A stretch of DNA of 8,011 nt, from contig USJX01000105.1 in assembly GCA_900555035.1 (NCBI GenBank), positions 1-8,011 of the forward strand, read 5' to 3'. The position numbers and the translations under genes were made by a program. Positions 1 through 6,662 of the stretch are shown here, piece after piece (position 1 is the stretch's first letter; each line of letters starts with the position of its first letter). The notes beneath the pieces were generated by a model. That model searched no databases. It saw nothing but the letters and a program-made list of their open reading frames with translations, and was not told where the DNA came from. Origin of the DNA: an uncultured Prevotella sp. GTDB lineage: Bacteria; Bacteroidota; Bacteroidia; Bacteroidales; Bacteroidaceae.

Positions 1-1153
1 TCTGACCTGCCGTCTTCAGTTCGTCCGTAGTCATCGGATACTGGTTGAACAGCTGGCAGGTGAAATTGGCGATAGGACACATCTGTCCTCTGCTGGAAAT
101 GGCTATAGCCACCACATAGATACGGTCGCCATACTTGAAATTCAAATAACGGGAAACCTTATTACCATTCAAGTCATACCAGCTACCAATACCATTCATC
201 TTATCCAGATACAAATCAAAAAATCTGAGAGGCTTATTAGAAGGACCAGGATGAGTCCAATAATTCCATAAAGTTTTATCGGAATTATAGACACGCCACT
301 GCACTTTAGTAGTCTGAACAACCTCAGATCTGAAATCCGACTCCTTAATCTTATGCGCCTCATCCTCTGCGAAGACATGATGCTTATTGATATTATCCAT
401 CGGATGGAAATAATAGTTGGTCACATCGCTCTGGTTGAGGCGGAGTGTCATAGAGGCAGAGGCATCCTTCAATCCTGCCGAAACACCCTTTCCATCTTCA
501 TAAGAATAATCCCTGGCTATTCCCGTTTCCAGGAGTTTCTTCTTGATATCATCCGCCATCTTTTCTGCCGGCATGATATGGAAGATATATCGGATAGAAA
601 GGGTTGGCTCATGCTCGAAGCTTGTTCCGTTGCAGCCATCCACGTATCTGCTCACATCGCAGGCGATGGTCTCCCCAGTCCAGGAAGTATCAGAGGGACG
701 GGTGTAAACTACGCCCACCAAATTACGATTTGGCGCGGATGAAAGATTATAGGCAACCAAACCTTTATTTATACGATGAGCATCTATCATGCTCTTCAGC
801 TTGCTTCTGAAAAAATTAGAATATATCTCCAACTGATCAGAAGCCTTATCAGTATCGTAATTATACCATCTGAAATATCCTCTAGGTTCCAAATTTGTAC
901 CATTGCCCGAATAGCCGGAAAATGGCAACGACAACTCCTTACTACCGCCGCTAGGCAGGGCGATATAATAATGAACCACATGCGTTTTCTGTCGGAGACA
1001 GTCGTAGGCGGCATCTATCACCTCGTAATCGCCAGTTTTATTGGCGAAACCTTCGTAATGCTTAAAGGTCTGGGAATAAGCCATCCCAGGCATCAAAGAG
1101 ATGAAGCCCAGGATGAACAAGATGTATTTTGAAAATAAACTAATTCCTTTCAT
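1..1153 (-). CDS. N-terminal part of a secreted protein at the end of the fimbrial operon (cut by left edge)
   Basis: An open frame starts at ATG 1153-1151 and stays open for 384 codons to the left edge, so only the N-terminal part is visible. The first residues (MKGISLFSKY, then a hydrophobic run to about residue 24) form a signal peptide with a probable signal peptidase I site after AYS (residue 27), before Gln28. There is no lipobox Cys, unlike the three genes before it. The mature part is rich in aromatic and polar residues, includes the stretch RGYFRWYNYD at residues 91-100, and has several Cys (for example Cys52), which suggests an extracytoplasmic beta-rich fold. The start lies one base after the stop of the preceding gene (TAG-A-ATG), so it is almost certainly co-transcribed and probably translationally coupled. 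I do not recognise the family. The last position of a type V fimbrial operon suggests a large adhesin or accessory surface protein, but this is inference from context. Confidence 0.85.
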   Translation of the reverse strand, partial: MKGISLFSKYILFILGFISLMPGMAYSQTFKHYEGFANKTGDYEVIDAAYDCLRQKTHVVHYYIALPSGGSKELSLPFSGYSGNGTNLEPRGYFRWYNYDTDKASDQLEIYSNFFRSKLKSMIDAHRINKGLVAYNLSSAPNRNLVGVVYTRPSDTSWTGETIACDVSRYVDGCNGTSFEHEPTLSIRYIFHIMPAEKMADDIKKKLLETGIARDYSYEDGKGVSAGLKDASASMTLRLNQSDVTNYYFHPMDNINKHHVFAEDEAHKIKESDFRSEVVQTTKVQWRVYNSDKTLWNYWTHPGPSNKPLRFFDLYLDKMNGIGSWYDLNGNKVSRYLNFKYGDRIYVVAIAISSRGQMCPIANFTCQLFNQYPMTTDELKTAGQ

Positions 1154-1154
1154 T

Positions 1155-2576
1155 CTATTTTAAATTAACCGAATTCATCACAAATCTTACTTTTCGGGTA
1201 AGCGTAATTTGCTCTTTTCCATAAATATCCTTATTGACTGTCAGGGTGAGTGCATAGACGGAACTTCCTGCCAGGTTGGCCATCTCGCCTTCTACCCTTT
1301 TACCATGAAGACTCCATTGAGGTTCTACATCAAAGATATCCTTGCTGCCCGTAACCCACTTGAAAGAACCACTCTGAACAGCAGAGTAATTGCCCGTGCT
1401 CAACCGCCTGACTTTAGGAATGATATGAAACTCACCATAATACCCCATCGTAATGGTAAGGTTCTCGCCATCATCCTCTATCTGGGGCAGAACTCCGATT
1501 GGGGTAAAGCTCTGCACATCCCATTCTATCGAATAATCGTCGAGTTTGATGGGGATAACCCGATAGTCGTTGCGACAGATCTTACTCCAGTTGAGCATCG
1601 CCAGGCGACGGTTTATCACCGTTGACGAGTTATCACTGTCGATGGTTTGCAACTGCAGGATATGATATTTGTTCTCATCCGTAGCCTTGCTCTCGTTGAT
1701 ATAGAAGCAGATGTTGGTAACCGCCTGACCGCTGCGTTTGACAACATAATCATGCCCCGTTCCCAAAGCCATCGAAGCATAAGCCACCGTCTGCTTCTGG
1801 GTGGTAGCCAAGTTAGCATCAGATACATGAACGATGCCTTGCTCATCCGTTTCATCCTTACCAGGAAGAAGCATCAGGTTATCTTCCACATTAGGAGTCA
1901 CATCCGAAAGCGTCAGTCCCTTGAACGTAATATCGTGGTCGGTATTGTTAGTCAACTGCAAGACGACCTTTGCTACCATTCTGATTACCTCCAGATTGAC
2001 CGTCTTGGTATTTTTTCCTATGGTAACCACCTGTTTGTTGCTCATGGGAATGCCATGGGGGAAATAATCGTTGCCGAAGTCAGACCAGTGGTCGGCAAAA
2101 ACCAAAGAAGGAATCTTAACCGAACACTTCATCTGCTCAAAGAAACCGGCAGGCAGAGTATCCCCCTTACCATAGGCATTGATGCCTATTTCCGATGGTG
2201 TGAGATTGGCAAAAGAATAGAAGGTATAAGTGCCCTGCGTCATTCTTTTCCAGAAGGAATCCTGCGAGCGTTCAGTCTCTCCGGCATCATACGGACCGTT
2301 TTTCACGATATCTACAATCCTGCCATCTGCATCTACCATGACTATGATCCAATTCTTCATCAGTTCACCAGCCTGCATGTTTACATCGGTGTAATCAGAA
2401 CCGGCTCGGGTACCGCCAGTAGCATCTGAGGCCACCCCCAAACAGATTTCTACCTGACGGGTAGCACCATCTGAAGAGTCACCGGAGTCAATCGCAGGAT
2501 TGGCATCAGGGACACATCCCATGAGTATGAAGGTGACAAGCCCCCAACTCAGCAAGTATAATAACTTCCTCATCAT
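1155..2576 (-). CDS. Accessory fimbrillin-like lipoprotein with extra C-terminal domain (tip candidate)
   Basis: This 473-residue protein has a lipoprotein signal peptide: a hydrophobic segment, then lipobox LMGC with the lipidated Cys at 21. A GTRAG motif follows (Arg57), resembling the arginine processing site of type V pilins. The next about 300 residues look like a fimbrillin beta-sandwich, with FYSFANLTP near residue 120 and a long internal strand-rich part that ends at DYSIEWDVQSFTPIG (residues 347-361). About 112 further residues follow (362-473), rich in beta-type sequence and ending in TRKVRFVMNSVNLK. The other fimbrillins here end at their W-x-VV strand and lack such a segment. The first of two adjacent ATGs is chosen because GGAG lies 9 nt before it. 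The gene is 24 nt after the preceding accessory gene and 1 nt before the next. A role as a minor or tip subunit (compare P. gingivalis FimC/D/E or Mfa3/4/5) is inferred from position, lipobox and domain layout; the exact family is not certain. Confidence 0.85.
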   Translation of the reverse strand: MMRKLLYLLSWGLVTFILMGCVPDANPAIDSGDSSDGATRQVEICLGVASDATGGTRAGSDYTDVNMQAGELMKNWIIVMVDADGRIVDIVKNGPYDAGETERSQDSFWKRMTQGTYTFYSFANLTPSEIGINAYGKGDTLPAGFFEQMKCSVKIPSLVFADHWSDFGNDYFPHGIPMSNKQVVTIGKNTKTVNLEVIRMVAKVVLQLTNNTDHDITFKGLTLSDVTPNVEDNLMLLPGKDETDEQGIVHVSDANLATTQKQTVAYASMALGTGHDYVVKRSGQAVTNICFYINESKATDENKYHILQLQTIDSDNSSTVINRRLAMLNWSKICRNDYRVIPIKLDDYSIEWDVQSFTPIGVLPQIEDDGENLTITMGYYGEFHIIPKVRRLSTGNYSAVQSGSFKWVTGSKDIFDVEPQWSLHGKRVEGEMANLAGSSVYALTLTVNKDIYGKEQITLTRKVRFVMNSVNLK

Positions 2577-2585
2577 GTAGATAAT

Positions 2586-2589
2586 CTCC
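2586..2589 (-). promoter_or_regulatory. Shine-Dalgarno-like GGAG before the 473-residue accessory gene
   Basis: On the minus strand CGGAG precedes ATTATCTAC and then ATG-ATG. GGAG is 9 nt before the first ATG (2576-2574) and 12 nt before the second, which favours the first. Most other starts in this operon have no clear Shine-Dalgarno sequence, as is usual in Bacteroidota, so this one is an exception. Confidence 0.5.
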
Positions 2590-2600
2590 GAATTAATAAA

Positions 2601-3638
2601 TTACATTATAATATCAGGATGCCTGACTACATACCATTTGCGCACCACAAGTTTAACGCTCAGCATATCATCCTGGTTCAGATAAACCTCAAACTGATAG
2701 TAATGGTTGCGCACAATGTCCATAGCCTCCTTGGTAGGAGCTCCCTGGTCATCATACTGCACAAACGGCAATTTAAAGTCTCGCACCTTCCCATCACGTT
2801 TATCCCTTAAAGAAAGAAGGATTACAGTGGGGTTCGAATTGTTTTTATTTTCAAATTCCGGAATGTAGATAGCCTTGTTGAGCATATCTATTTCCCTAAG
2901 TTTCTGATCGTTCATCAGAAAATGAGCGTAGGCATCATGCTCCAGTTTCTGCACATCATCGATGCGGAGAACATTGCTATATTGCGGAAGGCAGTAGCCT
3001 TGGGCATTTGCTTCGCTCAGCGATACTTTCGTCAGTTCATAATAAGCCTCCATATCGTTGCGCAGAAATACCTTGACCTTTGCCTCAGCCCTCATCAGAT
3101 TGATGGGGCCGATGTAGGTCTGGTTGCCAGCCTCCATGCCTACATTCAATGTCTTGACACCCCACATCGGGATGGCATGCTTGCCGGTATTGGCTGTAAA
3201 GGAAAGCTTATTCACATTTGCCTCGCTGAAATCATCGGCATCCTTCACGCCATCGATATTGGCATAGACCATCATCCGACCATTAAACTTCCCGTTGTCC
3301 AGATTCAATCTGTTTATTAAGATAGAACCTGTTACATCATAAACATTGGGGGTGGAAGCAGGAACCAGTTTCACGCTTTCCAAACCTCCGATGCTTTTTC
3401 CATCCTTGGCATAAAGCACAATATGAAGTTGGTCTAGATTGATGGAACTCTCCCATGTCTCCCCCTGCTCTTCTTCGTGTCCGTCTGCCCTTGTTTCGGT
3501 GGTTGTTGTAGCAGATGGCACATAAAGCCTGAACACCACCCTGACAGAGCCTGGCTCAGAAGGCGATTCATCATTGCTGCATGATGCGAAACACACCACG
3601 CCAAGCAAAAAGAAGAATATTCTAAAGAACCTTTTCAT
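2601..3638 (-). CDS. Accessory fimbrillin-like lipoprotein (minor fimbrial subunit)
   Basis: This 345-residue protein begins with a lipoprotein signal peptide (basic MKRFFR, hydrophobic core, lipobox FASC with Cys20). A Thr-rich linker (residues 44-47) leads to ETRAD with Arg50, the place where type V pilins are usually cleaved after Arg. The body shows alternating strand patterns typical of fimbrillins, such as DQLHIVLYAKDGK, GRMMVYANIDG and LMRAEAKVKVFLRND; the last is the characteristic R-x-x-AKV strand of the family. The C-terminus ends in RKWYVVRHPDIIM, which matches in form the last strand of the major subunit and anchor (W-x-VV plus a short tail). It lies 26 nt after the anchor gene and 24 nt before the next accessory gene, so it belongs to the same transcript. 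By analogy with P. gingivalis FimC-E or Mfa3/Mfa4 it is a minor, adaptor or tip subunit. Which of these is not decided by the sequence. Confidence 0.88.
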   Translation of the reverse strand: MKRFFRIFFFLLGVVCFASCSNDESPSEPGSVRVVFRLYVPSATTTTETRADGHEEEQGETWESSINLDQLHIVLYAKDGKSIGGLESVKLVPASTPNVYDVTGSILINRLNLDNGKFNGRMMVYANIDGVKDADDFSEANVNKLSFTANTGKHAIPMWGVKTLNVGMEAGNQTYIGPINLMRAEAKVKVFLRNDMEAYYELTKVSLSEANAQGYCLPQYSNVLRIDDVQKLEHDAYAHFLMNDQKLREIDMLNKAIYIPEFENKNNSNPTVILLSLRDKRDGKVRDFKLPFVQYDDQGAPTKEAMDIVRNHYYQFEVYLNQDDMLSVKLVVRKWYVVRHPDIIM

Positions 3639-3664
3639 AATGATTACTTACACCTTTACTTTAT

Positions 3665-4711
3665 TTACATATCAACATGACTCAGCACCACTCTCCACGA
3701 GTTGATATAAATGCTGGTAGCTAGCCATTTTTTTCCTTCATCAAGGAAGAAGACGAGGTCGTAGGTATCCTGACGGTCCAGATATTCCTGGTCGCTCATC
3801 GCCTTATTATAGTTGCCCTTTACAAGAAGGGCATAATCTACCAACGGAATATTGATGATGCTCTTGCCTGTGGAATGTTCATATACATGCAGGCGCATAT
3901 CATGTCCTGTTACCAGTCGGTTGGTAGTCAATTCTGCCACTGCCACGGAGACAGATGTCTGTTCTCCATCCCTAGAAGAGGTTACTCCTGCCTTGCCGGC
4001 ATACTTGCTCCAAGCAGGATAGATGAGTTCATCATCTGCCAAGAGACTATTGTCGTAGTCGAGATAACCATTGTTGTCGGTAATGACAAAGTCGAAATCA
4101 TCCGGGGCTAAATTATTGCCCGACAGTTGTTGAAGCACTACCTTGAAATGGTTGGTATCTTTTGTGAGTTTTACTGTTACTGTTTTTGTCTGTCCATAAA
4201 CAGCTGTCAAATCGGCATTCTTCACCATGCCATGAAACAGGGGTGTGAGGTCGTGATTCACTTTCTTCTCCTCCCTGTTTACCTGGGTCTGGAAATCTCG
4301 GATATCCGACTTGCCTATTCCTTCTTCACCATCTACACCTTTATATATATAAGAGCCTTCGTAACGCTGTTCGCCTTCGGCCCAAACCTGAAGATCATAC
4401 CTGCCTGGTGTCAAGTCGTCGAGATTCATCCCTCCATCGGCAAAGATACGCTCAACCGGCTCTGTCTTGGTATAGACGAGCTTACCATCCTGGTTGAAAA
4501 CATGAAGTCTCACGGTCTTCACCTCATGGGCAAAGGCATCGGCAAACTTCATGTTCATATCGTAAACAAACTGCAGACGCAGGTGGGCTTCGCATCCCTC
4601 CTGGTCGTCATGCCAGTAGTTACACGAGGTAAAAGCCAAAATCAGCATCAGCAATATGGTATGAAACAAAAGTTTGCTATACTTATAGACACTAGAAAGT
4701 ATCTTCATCAT
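3665..4711 (-). CDS. FimB/Mfa2-family fimbrial anchor lipoprotein
   Basis: This 348-residue lipoprotein resembles the FimB/Mfa2 family, which ends pilus growth and holds type V fimbriae on the outer membrane. The signal peptide runs to lipobox FTSC with Cys30. Shortly after comes the family signature: Cys40 followed by LRLQFVYDMNMKFADAF (residues 44-60), then TVRLHVFNQDGKLV and the GRYDLQVWAEGEQ strand. The C-terminus ends in INSWRVVLSHVDM (336-348). There is no Thr-Arg-Ala motif after the lipidated Cys, unlike the other three fimbrillins of the operon. This fits an anchor that is not trimmed and so stays lipid-bound. Two adjacent ATGs give an MM start and no Shine-Dalgarno sequence separates them; the upstream one is used. 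The gene follows the major subunit after a 71-nt gap that contains a terminator-like hairpin, so its expression may be lowered relative to the major subunit. Confidence 0.93.
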   Translation of the reverse strand: MMKILSSVYKYSKLLFHTILLMLILAFTSCNYWHDDQEGCEAHLRLQFVYDMNMKFADAFAHEVKTVRLHVFNQDGKLVYTKTEPVERIFADGGMNLDDLTPGRYDLQVWAEGEQRYEGSYIYKGVDGEEGIGKSDIRDFQTQVNREEKKVNHDLTPLFHGMVKNADLTAVYGQTKTVTVKLTKDTNHFKVVLQQLSGNNLAPDDFDFVITDNNGYLDYDNSLLADDELIYPAWSKYAGKAGVTSSRDGEQTSVSVAVAELTTNRLVTGHDMRLHVYEHSTGKSIINIPLVDYALLVKGNYNKAMSDQEYLDRQDTYDLVFFLDEGKKWLATSIYINSWRVVLSHVDM

Positions 4712-4729
4712 TATTATTGTTTAAATTCT

Positions 4730-4770
4730 AAAAATGGTGAGTGAAGTGCCACTTAGGGCACTCCACACAC
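4730..4770 (-). terminator. Intrinsic-terminator-like hairpin between major subunit and anchor genes
   Basis: On the transcribed minus strand the arms pair as a 6-bp stem AGTGCC/GGCACT (4757-4762 with 4745-4750) around the 6-nt loop CTAAGT. The stem extends outward by GTG/CAC twice, each time after a single mismatch (C-A, then A-A), giving 12 pairs over 4737-4770. The bases CA and then TTTTT (4734-4730) follow directly. It starts 12 nt after the TAA of the major subunit gene and ends 18 nt before the anchor ATG. The downstream genes have no other visible start signal, so a leaky terminator or an mRNA-stabilising hairpin is more likely than a full stop of the operon. Confidence 0.7.
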
Positions 4771-4782
4771 ATATATAACCAA

Positions 4783-6570
4783 TTACTTAGTTGCATCCAA
4801 ATCTACACTACTTGGTACAACACGCCATGAGAGGACGTTGATGCGGGCAGCGAGGTAGGTCTCTGTATCCTTAGGAATCACAGGATCGATAATCTCATCT
4901 GGGTCATAAACTGGAGTACCGAAACCAGATATGGTATTAATGGTAATACGATAAGAGTGGTTACGAACTACACCATAATAACCCATTTCAGTCTTGTTTT
5001 GAGCCAAGTGACGAATTGGAGTATAATAATAGGTCATACCCTCCTTACGTACCTGAACAGGAGACTGCGCCAACGAATTATTCAATTCGTTATTGCTGTC
5101 GGTTGTTTCAAAAGAACCAGAACCATCGGATTTTTTCTTATATACCTTTACACCAGCCTTGAGCACAGGTCTTACCTCATACGACTTAAGACCATCAGTT
5201 GTTGAACCAGCAAGGTCTTCTCTTGTGTATACCAAATCTGTAGGAGCCAAAAGAACATGCTTAGAAGGATTAGTTGGATCTTCTGTCCAATATTCAGAAT
5301 GGTCCTTAGCAACCTGCTTCAACACATTATCAGCACCGAGAATTTGCATACCTCTATATTTACAGATATCAGCAGGATGTGAATTATTATCGTCATCATA
5401 ATAAACCAACTTAGCAGCCACCAACACCTTAGTCAAAGTATTGTCGTAAGGCTTTTCATTGATTTTTTGAGTATTATACTCTTCATATGTAGGAGTATTC
5501 GGACATGTATAAAGAGGTGTTGTGCCAAACGGAGTTGTAAAAGCTGAAAAAGCATGGTTTACAATTGAGTTTGTACCACCCTTAGGAGTAAAAGGCACAG
5601 ATGCAGACCAGAAGCAACGATGGTAATCAGGTGAAGTCCAAGGGTCAATACCCAAGATTGCGCTGGTCCAATTATTAGAAGTAACATCTATCTGCTTTTC
5701 GAGTTCGGCTGATTCGTTCTCATCAGCCAAACCCCAGCCCTGTACAACAGCATATACATCTTTCTCGTGCTCAGCATCAATATTAATTTTGCCAACCTTA
5801 ATCTTATATTTGCCATTATCAGCACCAGCAGAAGTGATTTGCTCCCAACCTTTATCAGTATTCACGTTTGTGGTAGCTTTAGCAACAACACGTTCTACGT
5901 AAATATCAACAGGATTTTTAGTAGCTGCGTCACTATTTGCTTCCACATGGCCAGAAACAGAACTTGCGCAAACGCGAGCTCCATTCTCAGCATAAACAGA
6001 ATTAGACATCACAAAGCCATCATACTGCTTATTACCAGTACTATTAGTAGTAATTTTCACAAAGCTCTTATCCGTAAATTCATCTCTCAACTGAGATTCA
6101 CGATATGCTTTTTTCTCTAATTTTGAAAGAGTCTGAGGATTAACTACAGCAATCATATAAGCTGGAGCTGTCTTAGTATTACCCTCAATTACCAACATAG
6201 CAGTTGTCTTACCTTCAATAGTCTGAAGCTGACCTGCTTCACCAGCACTAGAAACAGAAGCATTCAATTCCAGAAAATTCACGTCTGTACCTTTCATGAT
6301 ATACGCAGAACCATCAGAATTGAAGAAGAAAAAACGAACCTTAGAAATGGCACCTTCGTTTGCTGTACCATCCTCGTATGTTCCACCACCCTGATTATAA
6401 TCTGCACGAGTACCAGCACCTGCAGTTCCAACACTCTTGATATTAACAGCAATGTAAGACTTTCCTACGTTTGCTGTAGCTCCACCATCTTTCAAGTCAT
6501 CGCTGCTTGAACAAGCTCCCAGCATCAGCGCTCCAGCCAATGCAAGGGAATAAAATTTAAAAAACTTCAT
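4783..6570 (-). CDS. Mfa1-type major fimbrial subunit (fimbrillin)
   Basis: This 595-residue lipoprotein precursor is the likely shaft subunit of a type V pilus. The signal peptide leads to lipobox LGAC (Cys20) and a Ser/Asp linker. GTRAD with Arg55 follows, at the place where P. gingivalis FimA/Mfa1 precursors are cut after Arg to free the polymerisation groove. Early strands such as KVRFFFFNSDGSAY and the NVDIYVERVVAKATT-like region (here PVDIYVERVVAKATT) fit the fimbrillin N-terminal domain. The C-terminal domain has the Mfa1-family signature YYGVVRNHSYRITINTISGFGTP (residues 531-553, split by this text from the next part), then VYDPDE, a Pro-rich linker, and the last strand INVLSWRVVPSSVDLDATK (577-595), the expected donor strand. 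It is longer than the other fimbrillins here. Its middle part is visibly richer in A/T than the flanking genes. No clear Shine-Dalgarno sequence precedes the ATG; the leader is A/T-rich. A terminator-like hairpin follows, consistent with higher expression than the minor subunits. Confidence 0.93.
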   Translation of the reverse strand: MKFFKFYSLALAGALMLGACSSSDDLKDGGATANVGKSYIAVNIKSVGTAGAGTRADYNQGGGTYEDGTANEGAISKVRFFFFNSDGSAYIMKGTDVNFLELNASVSSAGEAGQLQTIEGKTTAMLVIEGNTKTAPAYMIAVVNPQTLSKLEKKAYRESQLRDEFTDKSFVKITTNSTGNKQYDGFVMSNSVYAENGARVCASSVSGHVEANSDAATKNPVDIYVERVVAKATTNVNTDKGWEQITSAGADNGKYKIKVGKINIDAEHEKDVYAVVQGWGLADENESAELEKQIDVTSNNWTSAILGIDPWTSPDYHRCFWSASVPFTPKGGTNSIVNHAFSAFTTPFGTTPLYTCPNTPTYEEYNTQKINEKPYDNTLTKVLVAAKLVYYDDDNNSHPADICKYRGMQILGADNVLKQVAKDHSEYWTEDPTNPSKHVLLAPTDLVYTREDLAGSTTDGLKSYEVRPVLKAGVKVYKKKSDGSGSFETTDSNNELNNSLAQSPVQVRKEGMTYYYTPIRHLAQNKTEMGYYGVVRNHSYRITINTISGFGTPVYDPDEIIDPVIPKDTETYLAARINVLSWRVVPSSVDLDATK

Positions 6571-6602
6571 ATTGACTTATTTAAAATTAATAATTACTAT
6601 AT

Positions 6603-6656
6603 TTGATATCGCTGTCATCATCCTGATACTTGATATTGCTATTATCATTCAGATAC
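6603..6656. repeat. Two tandem 27-bp direct repeats in the gap before the major subunit gene
   Basis: Copies at 6603-6629 and 6630-6656 are head to tail and match at 22 of 27 positions, both starting TTGATAT and ending GATAC on the plus strand. A third, shorter and more degenerate copy (TTG-GATATCG-TCATCA, then TTCATAC) lies at about 6673-6696, inside the 3' end of the OmpA-like gene. On the minus strand the copies encode Y-x-x-x-x-S-x-I-K units in a frame one base off the stop of that gene. The rest of the 92-nt gap (6571-6662) is A/T-rich, and I see no convincing TAnnTTTG promoter element there. Confidence 0.85.
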
Positions 6657-6662
6657 TCTTTA

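Noticed and set aside
353..1132. Overlapping plus-strand frames of 129, 68 and 118 codons
   Set aside because: They lie opposite a single unbroken 384-codon minus-strand frame with a signal peptide and an operon-coupled start.
1647..2429. 260-codon open frame on the plus strand
   Set aside because: It lies entirely antisense to the 473-residue lipoprotein gene, which has a signal peptide, lipobox, Shine-Dalgarno sequence and tight operon spacing. The antisense product shows no recognisable domain.
4127..4744. 205-codon open frame on the plus strand
   Set aside because: It is antisense to the well-supported FimB/Mfa2 anchor gene and runs through the terminator-like hairpin. Its product is a mirror of the coding strand and not a known family.
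6603..6656. CRISPR-like array
   Set aside because: There are only two clear copies, directly adjacent with no spacer, and the copies fit a codon-multiple tandem repeat.
6571..6662. Separate promoter for the major subunit gene in the 92-nt gap
   Set aside because: The gap is A/T-rich, but no TAnnTTTG -7 box with a -33 TTTG partner could be found by eye, so no promoter is called.
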